Source of the DNA: Saprospiraceae bacterium
GTDB lineage: Bacteria > Bacteroidota > Bacteroidia > Chitinophagales > Saprospiraceae
Direction of reading: 5' to 3'
Assembly (NCBI GenBank): GCA_016717265.1
Contig: JADKFX010000001.1
Span: 186,001 to 250,000, forward strand
DNA: 64,000 nt
Positions 38,223 through 47,140 of the stretch are shown piece after piece (positions within the stretch are counted from its first letter, which is position 1; each line of letters starts with the position of its first letter). Made by a program: the position numbers and the translations under genes. Below the pieces are notes generated by a model. That model made no database searches. It saw only the letters and a list, made by a program, of their open reading frames with translations, and was not told the origin of the DNA.

Positions 38223-38564
38223 TTTATATTTTCAGTATCAAGAAAATGATTTTTACAAAATACTATCTGCTAAAATTCAATATTCAAGTACATTTAATAA
38301 AAAAAATTGTTCGTCCAATATAATGATCTTTTAACAGGTTCCGGCCTGGATCAAAACTCATAATACTGGAACAAAAAACTCCTTAATAGTTTTATTTTAT
38401 TTGATCAAGACAGGATTAAACTATTTATTTGACTCGCTGATTCCTTTTTTGAATGCGCATTTTAACAAGCTAAAATTACATCCTTAAAAGATTCAATACG
38501 AATTAAGGAATCCTTCATTTAACAGTCATCAACTCATAAAATCTGTAAACAATTAAAGCTCCAT
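38223..38564. other. Intergenic region between convergent genes
   Basis: About 340 bases between the ends of the TMEM175-like and TerC genes. No reading frame, hairpin with a T-run, or repeat was recognised. Confidence 0.4.
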
Positions 38565-39488
38565 TTACTGACTATCTTCGTTTCTTGCTGCAATCATGGA
38601 ACCCAAAATAGAAAGCGATAACATGGTCAATATAACCAATAATGAATATAATGGATCTATCTTATAATAATCTGAAAGGAGCATCTTAATACCTACATAA
38701 CTCAGTATTGCTGCTAATCCATATTTTAAATATACGAAATATCTGGCGGCTGCAGATATCGCAAAATAAAGTGATCGCAAACCTAAAATTGCAAAAACAT
38801 TTGAAGTAAATACAATGAAAGGATCAGAGGTAATTGATAATATTGCAGGAATGCTATCTACTGCAAAAATCAGATCAGAAATTTCAATCAGCAGCAGAAC
38901 AATAAACATTGGTGTTGCATAAGTCTTTGCATTAATTTTTACAAAAAATTTATCTCCATGATAGGTATCTGTTACATTAAAATATTTATGAAATAATTTG
39001 ATTATCGGATTGGCTTCTGGGTTAAAAGAAGTTTCTTTTGAAAATGCCATTTTGAAACCCGTAAAAATTAAAAAAGCTCCGAAAATATAAATTATCCATT
39101 CGAATTTTTCAATTAATACAATCCCCGATAAAATAAAACTTATTCGCATCAACATCGCTCCAAGGATTCCCCAAAATAAAATTTTGTGCTGATATTTTGG
39201 TGGAACCTTAAAGTATGTAAAAATTAAAATAAAAACAAAAACATTATCAATCGAAAGAGACTCTTCAATCAAATATCCAGTCAAAAACTGCAATGCTTTT
39301 TCACTTCCCATAAAATGGTACACTCCGATATTAAATAATAAGGCAAGTGATAGCCAGAAAAAAGTCCACATAAGAGCTTCTTTCACTTTAATTTCATGGT
39401 TTTTTCTATGAAACACGCCAAGATCGAGCGCCAACATGCATACTATAAACAAGATAAAACCACCCCAAAGTAAGATTTCATGATTCAT
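38565..39488 (-). CDS. TerC family membrane protein
   Basis: 307 aa with about eight membrane helices. Family marks: LALDLGVFHRK with the conserved Asp in helix 1, GYLIEESLSIDNVFVF, and LIEISDLIFAVDSIPAILS, whose acidic residues line the metal site. TerC/Alx proteins export manganese or protect metalated secreted proteins; older work links them to tellurite resistance. No yybP-ykoY (Mn) riboswitch is recognisable in the 230 bases upstream. Single gene. Confidence 0.93.
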   Translation of the reverse strand: MNHEILLWGGFILFIVCMLALDLGVFHRKNHEIKVKEALMWTFFWLSLALLFNIGVYHFMGSEKALQFLTGYLIEESLSIDNVFVFILIFTYFKVPPKYQHKILFWGILGAMLMRISFILSGIVLIEKFEWIIYIFGAFLIFTGFKMAFSKETSFNPEANPIIKLFHKYFNVTDTYHGDKFFVKINAKTYATPMFIVLLLIEISDLIFAVDSIPAILSITSDPFIVFTSNVFAILGLRSLYFAISAAARYFVYLKYGLAAILSYVGIKMLLSDYYKIDPLYSLLVILTMLSLSILGSMIAARNEDSQ

Positions 39489-39677
39489 ACTTAATGCTTA
39501 ATATTTATACTTTATTTTCAAAAATTAAAGTCGCGGCTTTTACAATAACAGCATGATTTCAAGAAAGGTTTTTTCCTCATTCCTAAAACTAAAATATTCC
39601 TGTAGTTCTGTGGACTTTTCTTGCCCATTTTAATTTGGATCCGTGTTTTAATGATCCATCTGTAATGCTTAAAAGGA

Positions 39678-39710
39678 AACCACCGTCAAGTTGATAACAA
39701 GACGGTGGTT
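39678..39710. terminator. Hairpin terminator after the TonB-dependent receptor
   Basis: Perfect 10 bp stem AACCACCGTC / GACGGTGGTT with a 13-base loop, beginning 9 bases beyond the receptor stop codon. In the minus direction it is followed by TTCCTTTT. GC-rich stem in an AT-rich region; the best terminator candidate in the window. Confidence 0.75.
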
Positions 39711-39718
39711 AATAAAAT

Positions 39719-42127
39719 TTAAAACTGCGCTTTAAAGGACAGAATGAAATTCCTTCCAGGTGCAACGAGCCCGGAACTGTATGGGCGATACCGTTGATCC
39801 GTTAGATTTTCTATACCTGTACTTACAGACAGATGTTGATGGAACTGATACATAGCTTTGAAATTTAGTGTGTACCAAGCTGGAGAATAAGGGTCACCAT
39901 TACTATCTTTTGCATAGAGGACTGGTTTTTGCCGTTCTTCTTCGTTCAAATTAGCATAACTCACCGCTGCACTGTACATAGCATTTAATTGCATAAATAG
40001 TTTTTCCTTCTGATAAGATAACTTGGTTATTCCAAATGAAGGTGCTGCATGTCTCGAACGGCTTATATCGCCGTTGTCCAATTCTTCTTCGCCGAATTGA
40101 TAATTAAAACGAGAAGAAATATTAAAATCAGAAGAAAGTTTAATTTCTATTCCCGCATGGAAGCCATAAACCTTCGCAAAAGCAGCATTCTGAATAGCAT
40201 ACACTTTGCTCATTTGATCATTATACAAAATGCTATCTTGTCCATTTACCTTAAAAGCTCTTCGAACCATGGCATCCTCAAGTCGGGTATAAAATGCGCT
40301 TACATCAATTTTCACAACATCACCCCATATCTTAGAAATATTGAGTTCTCCATTATATGCATATTCAGTATTCAAGGAAGTATTCGGAACAACCACTTCG
40401 CCAGAAGCAAAATCAAATATTTTACCAACATCATCTACATTCGGTGCTCTGAATCCAGTGCTCGCATTGAGACTGATTTTCCAGGTTTCTTCTGGTCTAA
40501 ATACAAAGCCTAAACTTCCTGTTGTTGCTGAATTTTGCAAAGTAGAACTCGTAAAATTAAAAGGGAAAAATTCGAGATGCCTGGTGAAGTCAGATTCCAC
40601 GTTGAATGCGCTGAATCTCACCCCTGCCTGGATAAGAAATTTTACTGAAGGAATGAATTGGTAATTTAAATATCCCGCATAACTACTCCATTGTGAAGCC
40701 GGATATCTGTCAGGCACAGGGATTGGGCTTCCATCTCTAAGATCAACTGCTGAGCCGATAGAGTTTACATCATTGAGCACATATTCAACGCCATAATAAA
40801 AATTATGCTTCTTTGTGTTTTTCTCAAAGTCCGCGTTTGCTGAATATGCCCGGACCTCTTCAAGATTTGTTCTTAATCTGTGATGATTAAACCTTCTGTC
40901 TATTCTGCTTTCTTCAAAGTATTGTTGAGCAAGACGTATTGTCATTCGGTCATAAATTTTGTTGCTGTTAATTTGTGTTACAGACAAATTGTGCATGCTC
41001 CAAACTTGCGGTCCATAATTCCATACGGCGGAAGTAGGTAAACCATTGCTTTGCGTCTCAATAAGTCTATCATATCTGGAATATTCTGAAGTTTCAGAAA
41101 AATGAAATCCATACTGAAGCTCCCAATTTTTAGTAGGATTAAAACTTATTTTTTGCATCAGGTTCATTTGTGAATATCCACTTGGATTTTGTACCAATGG
41201 ATCAGGATTTTCAAAAACTTTGTCTACATTATCAACTCGTTGCACATAATATGGTTTCAAATATTCATCCGGACCTTTTGTACCCATTCTCAAATCTCCA
41301 TATTTGGAATGCGTCAAACTCGAGATCAATGCCCACTTTGTCCAACCAAGTTTCACATCAAAATGATTGCTTCTTTCATTATTGGCAGAAGAATACCGGC
41401 TAACTGCTTTCCCTTCAATCAAAGTCTTTTTAGATACGGAAAATTTAGGAGTCAAGGTTTGAAAACTCATAACTCCACCAATGGCATCACTTCCATAAAT
41501 AATAGATCCCGGACCAAAAAAAACTTCTGTATGTTCAATGGCGAATGGATCTAAGGATATTACATTTTGAATATTTCCAGCTCTGAATATAGCCGAATTC
41601 ATTCTCACACCATCTATGGTATATAATAACCTGTTGGTGGAAAAGCCACGAATCATCGGACTACCACCACCTTGCTGGCTTTTTTGTATAAATACTTCAC
41701 CGGAAGATCCCAATAAATCTGCAGCAGTCTGAGGATTGCTTAAGGCAACATCTTTTGGTGAAATTATAGAAATTTTTGAAGGAATATTTACCGAAGGCTG
41801 ACTCCAACGAGTTGCGGAAACCACTACTTCATCAAACTGTGTCAAAGAAGAATTAAGGGATACTTCAAAATTCAAGTTTTCTAAATCAAGGTAACTGATT
41901 ACTTCCGTCTTGTAACCCAGACTCCGGATTTCAATTTTATCTGCACCTTTGAATGCTGTCACATCAGCTTGACCTTGGGTATTGGTATTTGCAAAAGCTC
42001 TGGGCGAATTACTAAGAATTGATACGACTTCAAGAGGTTCCCCTGTATTGTGATCTTTAATGGTTATTGTTTGAGACTGTCCCATATGGGTCACACCTAT
42101 CAACAACAATAATAGAATTTTTTTCAT
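39719..42127 (-). CDS. TonB-dependent outer-membrane receptor
   Basis: 802 aa. A signal peptide (to about residue 18) leads to a carboxypeptidase-regulatory-like domain (about 20-95), a plug domain (about 110-220; IRGFSTNRLLYTIDGVRMN) and a 22-strand barrel ending in FKAQF. The plug pattern PQTAADLLGSSGEVFIQKSQ-QGGGSPMIRG resembles BtuB/copper or haem type receptors, but the ligand cannot be fixed. Energy comes from TonB-ExbB-ExbD encoded elsewhere. Upstream by 84 bp is a small anchored protein (42212-42745), probably in the same transcript; a strong hairpin follows the stop. Confidence 0.94.
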   Translation of the reverse strand: MKKILLLLLIGVTHMGQSQTITIKDHNTGEPLEVVSILSNSPRAFANTNTQGQADVTAFKGADKIEIRSLGYKTEVISYLDLENLNFEVSLNSSLTQFDEVVVSATRWSQPSVNIPSKISIISPKDVALSNPQTAADLLGSSGEVFIQKSQQGGGSPMIRGFSTNRLLYTIDGVRMNSAIFRAGNIQNVISLDPFAIEHTEVFFGPGSIIYGSDAIGGVMSFQTLTPKFSVSKKTLIEGKAVSRYSSANNERSNHFDVKLGWTKWALISSLTHSKYGDLRMGTKGPDEYLKPYYVQRVDNVDKVFENPDPLVQNPSGYSQMNLMQKISFNPTKNWELQYGFHFSETSEYSRYDRLIETQSNGLPTSAVWNYGPQVWSMHNLSVTQINSNKIYDRMTIRLAQQYFEESRIDRRFNHHRLRTNLEEVRAYSANADFEKNTKKHNFYYGVEYVLNDVNSIGSAVDLRDGSPIPVPDRYPASQWSSYAGYLNYQFIPSVKFLIQAGVRFSAFNVESDFTRHLEFFPFNFTSSTLQNSATTGSLGFVFRPEETWKISLNASTGFRAPNVDDVGKIFDFASGEVVVPNTSLNTEYAYNGELNISKIWGDVVKIDVSAFYTRLEDAMVRRAFKVNGQDSILYNDQMSKVYAIQNAAFAKVYGFHAGIEIKLSSDFNISSRFNYQFGEEELDNGDISRSRHAAPSFGITKLSYQKEKLFMQLNAMYSAAVSYANLNEEERQKPVLYAKDSNGDPYSPAWYTLNFKAMYQFHQHLSVSTGIENLTDQRYRPYSSGLVAPGRNFILSFKAQF

Positions 42128-42211
42128 CAGAAAAAATTAATAGATTAACAAAATAATTTTATTCCGCATCAAACGCATGGAGACAGAATAATTGAAAGTT
42201 TAATTATTTGT

Positions 42212-42745
42212 TTAAGCTATTTTCGGAGGAGGAACAAGTGGAGCATTGCACATTGAATGATAAAAATGCTGTGGATAAAAGTATTTTAAATCCACTTCCC
42301 GGATAGAAATTGTTCCTACTTTATAAAATTCTGAAAAATAGAGGGCTTTAAAAAAATCATAAAGTCGTATTTGATTTTCCTGATTTTTAGGATTGTCTCC
42401 CATTGCGGAGGAAACCAATTCATTAAGTTGTCTATTGAGCTTTGTTTCTTCGTGATCCCACCAACACCAGTAATAGGATGTATCTCCCTTAAATTCGGAT
42501 TCAACGATGTCAAACATTTCGTCTTTGTACTCAAATTCCTTCTCGTGTTCCCATTTTAATTGGGCTTGTTTTTCACGATCCGTAAATTTTAATAGAACCA
42601 ATTCAGCTTTGTCAATTGCAGCAATCATTTTTCGTTTCACTTCTCTTTTGACTTGTTTTTTTTGTAAATGAAGTGCAACGAATGTTGTTACAACCGGCAC
42701 TACCAAAATAAAAAACAACAATATGCCAAAAAATGGACGTTTCAA
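42212..42745 (-). CDS. Hypothetical membrane-anchored protein, 177 aa
   Basis: No family recognised. One N-terminal membrane helix (about residues 4-26) is followed by a charged helix and a hydrophilic domain with CWWDHEETKLNRQLNEL and a C-terminal CNAPLVPPPK that could bind a metal (Cys, Asp, His nearby). The start is TTG; an in-frame stop lies six codons upstream and no ATG would keep the anchor. It is 84 bp before the TonB-dependent receptor on the same strand, so a helper role in that uptake system is likely but unproved. Confidence 0.6.
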   Translation of the reverse strand: MKRPFFGILLFFILVVPVVTTFVALHLQKKQVKREVKRKMIAAIDKAELVLLKFTDREKQAQLKWEHEKEFEYKDEMFDIVESEFKGDTSYYWCWWDHEETKLNRQLNELVSSAMGDNPKNQENQIRLYDFFKALYFSEFYKVGTISIREVDLKYFYPQHFYHSMCNAPLVPPPKIA

Positions 42746-43389
42746 ATGATTCGTTTTTATTTACTAAACTTGAGCGATAATGGTTCCTATTAAATTGACA
42801 ATTTTACAAAACTGGCACAAGATATTGAATTTTGCAGGTATCCATATGCTCTAAATATAACTTGAAAAGATTTTTAAAAATTCAAATCGGAACCTTGCAG
42901 TTTCCGCTGACCTATAAGTCATGGCTATCCTTGCCCAAATAAAGGGTCGGTAAGGCCTTTATTGCATGTTGAAATGTACATGGTATCTCCTTCATTCAGT
43001 TCATTCCATGGATCGTTGGAATCGATTAATACAAACCTAAATATTTGTTTTTCAGCTAAGCTCGCTTGGACCTTAGGAATCTGTCATTTTTAGCTGTACA
43101 TAAATATAATTATAAAAATCCGAGGTTCAGCTATAACGCACTGCCCAATTGCATTCATTCGCTATAATGTGCATCTGAATGCACTTGTTGCAGTAGACGA
43201 AATCCAATTCTTTCAAGTTTTCTTTTTGCTTATTTGTCTTAATTAGGTGACAATTTTAAGTTTATCTGGAAGCATTCCATGTTTCAAATTATACAACATG
43301 AACAGATTATAGGTAGAAATATTTCCATACTTAATTTGAAAAAAGTATTGCAATTTAGACTATCCTACTAAAATAAAATTCAATAAATT
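42746..43389. other. Long intergenic region with a possible gene remnant
   Basis: About 640 bases without an intact gene, the longest gap in the window. It contains a coding-like fragment on the minus strand at 42925-43083 (listed separately) and, at about 43135-43255, another stretch with short open frames and more balanced composition than its surroundings. No RNA gene recognised. Confidence 0.4.
42925..43083 (-). pseudogene. Possible decayed 3' end of a gene
   Basis: A 52-codon open stretch without a start, ending in TAG, reads like protein: VLIDSNDPWNELNEGDTMY and ISTCNKGLTDPLFGQG. It is preceded in frame by TGA. Composition is less AT-biased than the flanks. It could be the tail of a degraded gene; chance cannot be excluded. 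Confidence 0.3.
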
Positions 43390-44463
43390 TTAGGCAATTG
43401 TAACTTTTCGATCTAAATAAACATCTTGAATGGCATTTAATATTTCCATGCCTTCTTTCATTGTTTTTTGGAATGCTTTTCTGCCAGATATTAAACCCAT
43501 TCCCCCTGCGCGTTTATTAATAACGGCTGTGGTAACTGCTTCATTTAAATCTGTTGCTCCTTTGGATTCACCACCGCTGTTGATAAGGCCAACCCGACCC
43601 ATATAACAATTTGCAAGCTGGTAGCGGCATAGATCGATTGGATGATCTGAACTTAATTCACTGTACATTTTCGGATTTAATTTTCCATAACTAGAACCGC
43701 CCATGTTCAATGCAGAATATCCTCCATTATTAGTTGGAAGTTTCTGTTTAATAATATCTGCCTGTAATGTTACGCCTAAATGATTTGCCTGACCTGTTAA
43801 ATCGGCTGCATTGTGATAATCAACGCCCTCTTTTTTAAACGCCGCATTCCGAAGATAACACCACAATACAGTGATCATACCTAATTGATGTGCGTGCTCA
43901 AATATTTCTGCTATTTCTACTATCTGTCTTGTACTTTCATCAGATCCAAAATAAATAGTAGCTCCAACCCCTACAGCTCCCATGTTCCATGCATCTTCTA
44001 CCGTGCCAAATAAAATCTGATCTGCTTTATTTGGATAGGACAATAATTCATTATGATTTACTTTAACAATATACGGAATTTTATGAGCATATTTTCTGGA
44101 GGTGGATGCTAAGACTCCGAAGGTAGATGCAACTGCATTACAACCACCTTCGATTGCAAGCTTAATAATATTTTCCGGATCAAAATACATCGGATTTGGA
44201 GCAAAGGAAGCGCCTGCACTATGCTCGATCCCCTGGTCTACAGGTAAAATAGAAATATATCCTGTACCTCTTAATCTACCATGATCTAAAATGGATTGAA
44301 AACTTCTTAAACTTTGATTGCTTCTATTGCTTATAGCCCATGTTTTATCAATAATATTTTTATCTGGAAGGTGAAGTTTTGATTTATCAATAGTTTTACA
44401 ATGATGTTCCAGATAATACGAAGCCTTATCACCCAAAATCTGTGCTGTAGATAATTTTGCCAT
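43390..44463 (-). CDS. fbaB: Class I fructose-bisphosphate aldolase (FbaB/DhnA type)
   Basis: 357 aa. It interconverts fructose 1,6-bisphosphate with dihydroxyacetone phosphate and glyceraldehyde 3-phosphate by a Schiff base. Visible marks: [38 protein letters not shown] (the lysine that aligns with the Schiff-base Lys of archaeal-type enzymes) and the phosphate-binding [15 protein letters not shown]. Length and motifs match bacterial FbaB. Single gene in glycolysis/gluconeogenesis, with no relation to its neighbours. Confidence 0.93.
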   Translation of the reverse strand: MAKLSTAQILGDKASYYLEHHCKTIDKSKLHLPDKNIIDKTWAISNRSNQSLRSFQSILDHGRLRGTGYISILPVDQGIEHSAGASFAPNPMYFDPENIIKLAIEGGCNAVASTFGVLASTSRKYAHKIPYIVKVNHNELLSYPNKADQILFGTVEDAWNMGAVGVGATIYFGSDESTRQIVEIAEIFEHAHQLGMITVLWCYLRNAAFKKEGVDYHNAADLTGQANHLGVTLQADIIKQKLPTNNGGYSALNMGGSSYGKLNPKMYSELSSDHPIDLCRYQLANCYMGRVGLINSGGESKGATDLNEAVTTAVINKRAGGMGLISGRKAFQKTMKEGMEILNAIQDVYLDRKVTIA

Positions 44464-44622
44464 ATCAGAAACTTTAAATTACAATTTTAAAATTTTAAAA
44501 ACTATTAAAATAGTACGAACCAAAAGAATATAATCCAGGCTTACTTTTCAATATTGCATGAACTCAGAAGCAACTTCTAAACCTTCTAAATTTCATAGCT
44601 TCAAGCCAGAAAATTTAAAAAA

Positions 44623-45120
44623 TTACTTCTTTAAAACTGCAACTCCGTGTGCAAGAAATTTCATTTCTTCCGTTGGTTGCGTGATTTTGGCAATTTCTTC
44701 TGCAGATTTGCCTTCATCTTCAGCATAATGTTTTAATTCGTCAACGGGCGTAATTTGTTTGAACGCTTTTCCATCCAAGGTAATTTTACTTCCTGACAAA
44801 TCCTTTGGCACAAAAAATCCATAGTCCTTAAATTTTACAAATAATCCTGTACTGTCATCAGGAGTTTGACTCAATACCATCCAACAACCTTTAACCTGGC
44901 AAACGCCAGTCACATATCCAGTAACCTTTGTTAAAATACTATCCTTTGTTTTAAGGGCTTCTAATGCTTCATTTACAGAAATTGACCCTTCCGTCTGAAT
45001 TGTATCACCATAATACGCTGTGACACCATTGCTTGATTCGGCAACAACAGTTTCCATTTTTTTATCTGTTTTACAGGATGTCCAAAAAAGGAAAGCAAAT
45101 CCAAATGCGAAATATTTCAT
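44623..45120 (-). CDS. DUF4920 lipoprotein
   Basis: 165 aa. The signal (MKYFAFGFAFLFWTSC) ends in a lipobox-like site at Cys16. The mature domain shows TGYVTGVCQVKGCWMVLS, the C-x4-C-W motif of DUF4920, and FFVPKDLSGSKITLDGKAF. A family role is unknown; the Cys pair could bind a metal. It is divergent from the MORN/caspase gene (190 bp to its preferred start) and has its own promoter element. Confidence 0.88.
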   Translation of the reverse strand: MKYFAFGFAFLFWTSCKTDKKMETVVAESSNGVTAYYGDTIQTEGSISVNEALEALKTKDSILTKVTGYVTGVCQVKGCWMVLSQTPDDSTGLFVKFKDYGFFVPKDLSGSKITLDGKAFKQITPVDELKHYAEDEGKSAEEIAKITQPTEEMKFLAHGVAVLKK

Positions 45121-45141
45121 ATTAACAAAATTTTAGATGCG

Positions 45142-45149
45142 CAAAGATA
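45142..45149 (-). promoter_or_regulatory. Promoter -7 element of the DUF4920 gene
   Basis: TATCTTTG on the minus strand, an exact TAnnTTTG match followed by CGC, 21 bases before the start codon at 45120. Confidence 0.55.
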
Positions 45150-45230
45150 CTAATCCTGCTTGGTTCTGTGTTTGCTTTCAAAGAAAGGTATTAAAAGATA
45201 AAAAAAAAATACTTTGTCATTTTTATATTA

Positions 45231-45238
45231 TATATTTG
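45231..45238 (+). promoter_or_regulatory. Candidate promoter -7 element of the MORN/caspase gene
   Basis: TATATTTG, an exact TAnnTTTG match, with TTTG at 45213-45216 upstream; the 14-base spacing is shorter than usual. It gives a leader of about 70 bases to the ATG at 45311. Confidence 0.4.
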
Positions 45239-45310
45239 TTTAATGTATAATATTCTTAAAATTAGCCTTATCGATATAAAATTACAATGTATCAACCACA
45301 ATTATTGAAT

Positions 45311-47140
45311 ATGAAAGGCTTTATTGTTCTACTTATTTTGGCAGCCTTCCAGCAAATCTCCTTTTGTCAAGGATGTAGTAAAGGCAATTGTATCACTGGA
45401 TTTGGAACCTATCATTACTCAAATGGTGGTCGGTACACCGGTGAATTTAAAGGAGGAAGAAAAGATGGAAAAGGAATTTATTATTATGCTAATGAAAATA
45501 AATATTTAGGGGAGTGGAAAAATGACTTCAGAACGGGGGAAGGCAAACTTAATTTTAGAAACGGGGATGTATATACTGGTAGTTTTCGATTGGATAAAAT
45601 GGAAGGGCAAGGAATGATGGATTTCGCAAGTAAAGATCGATATACAGGATCCTGGAAAAACAATAAACCCAATGGAAAAGGAAGCTATTATTTTTCGACT
45701 GGCGAACGATATGAAGGAGAATTTCTAGATGCCCGATTCCATGGAGAAGGAACCTTATACTATAAAAACGGATCCACTTATAAAGGCCATTGGAAACAGA
45801 GTAAAAAAGATGGTTATGGTGAATTTAAAGATATTCGTGGAAAAATCGTAGCAGCTCAATGGAGTCAGGATAAATTGATCAAAACTTTAGATGAAACACT
45901 TGCTACCAAAAATGAAGAAGAGCATAACAAGAGCCTTACAGAAAATCAAATTTCCACAGAATCAAAAGATTCCATATTTCAAAATGAAAAACCAACAACA
46001 AATCCAGCGGAGCAAAAACCCACTGTAAATGAACATACCGTTGTAGAAACAAAAAAAGAAGAGGTTTTAACAAACCCTGAGAAATTAATAATTTGTACAC
46101 CAGACGAAATAAATCTTCCGAATTGTAACACTACACATTGCGCTTCTGGAAAAGGAGTATTTACCTATAGAGATGGTTCTAAATTTATTGGCGAATTTAA
46201 AGATGGTCAACCGAAAGGAAAAGGAATTTGCTATTATGCAAATGGAGATCGCTATGAAGGAATTTGGGAACATCATGCTCCACATGGTGAAGGCACGATG
46301 TATTTTGCATCCGGACTTACCTATGGTGCAATCTGGGATAATGGTAAATCTAAAAAAGAATTATTTCGTAAAAAAGAATTTGTATTTGATACAAGCATCC
46401 ATGTAGATTCTAATCCTGAAGTTAAAATCTGGGCTGTAATTGTAGGCATTGCGCGGTATGAACATATGCCTTCTTTAAAATATTCTGATGATGATGCCTA
46501 TAAAATTTATGCTTTTTTAAAAAGTCCGGAAGGCGGCGCATTAAAAGATGAACAAATTCGAATCTTAATTGATGAAGATGCTACAAGAAATAATATCTTA
46601 CAAGGTATGAATCAAATATTCATGAAAGCGGATGAAAATGATGTGATCATGATGTATTATTCCGGACATGGATTAGAGGGAACTTTTATTCCAATAGATT
46701 ATGATGGAAAATCTAATATCCTTCAACATGAAGATGTCAAAGAAATTCTAAACCGCTCCAAAGCCAAACATAAAGTTTGCTATGTAGATGCCTGTTATTC
46801 TGGAAGCCTTTTGGCCGCTAAAGGTCCATTCTCAAATTCACTTTTATATTTTTATGATGAATTGGAAAAAACAGCTGGAGGAACTGCATTTTTAATGTCC
46901 TCAAAAAATAAAGAATTTTCATTAGAAGATGGTGGTTTAAGGCAGGGTGTTTTTTCTCATTTTCTGATTAAAGGATTAAAAGGGGAGGCCGATCTAAACA
47001 AAAATAAAACAGTGAGCATAAAAGAACTTTTTAATTATGTCTATTTTAATGTTAGACAATACACCGGAAATGTACAAAGCCCTATGATTGCTGGTAATTA
47101 TAATGAAAATATGCCTGTTGGTTTTATACGTGAAGATTAA
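45311..47140 (+). CDS. Secreted MORN-repeat protein with caspase-like (C14) domain
   Basis: 609 aa from the ATG at 45311, which gives a signal peptide ending near FCQG; ATG 45287 would add 8 residues. About seven MORN repeats (residues 30-185; e.g. YTGEFKGGRKDGKGIYYYAN) lead to a polar linker (190-255), two or three more MORN repeats (270-340), and a caspase-fold domain (365-600). The catalytic dyad is present: His453 in YYSGHG and Cys495 in VDACYSG, so activity is expected. Caspase-like bacterial proteases take part in signalling and programmed death, but the signal peptide puts this one outside the cytoplasm. MORN repeats often bind membranes. Its 3' end overlaps the opposed nuclease gene by 4 bp. 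Confidence 0.9.
   Translation: MKGFIVLLILAAFQQISFCQGCSKGNCITGFGTYHYSNGGRYTGEFKGGRKDGKGIYYYANENKYLGEWKNDFRTGEGKLNFRNGDVYTGSFRLDKMEGQGMMDFASKDRYTGSWKNNKPNGKGSYYFSTGERYEGEFLDARFHGEGTLYYKNGSTYKGHWKQSKKDGYGEFKDIRGKIVAAQWSQDKLIKTLDETLATKNEEEHNKSLTENQISTESKDSIFQNEKPTTNPAEQKPTVNEHTVVETKKEEVLTNPEKLIICTPDEINLPNCNTTHCASGKGVFTYRDGSKFIGEFKDGQPKGKGICYYANGDRYEGIWEHHAPHGEGTMYFASGLTYGAIWDNGKSKKELFRKKEFVFDTSIHVDSNPEVKIWAVIVGIARYEHMPSLKYSDDDAYKIYAFLKSPEGGALKDEQIRILIDEDATRNNILQGMNQIFMKADENDVIMMYYSGHGLEGTFIPIDYDGKSNILQHEDVKEILNRSKAKHKVCYVDACYSGSLLAAKGPFSNSLLYFYDELEKTAGGTAFLMSSKNKEFSLEDGGLRQGVFSHFLIKGLKGEADLNKNKTVSIKELFNYVYFNVRQYTGNVQSPMIAGNYNENMPVGFIRED

Noticed and set aside
39489..39677. Manganese (yybP-ykoY) riboswitch before terC
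   Set aside because: No recognisable conserved loops; the region is also too AT-rich and unstructured by eye.
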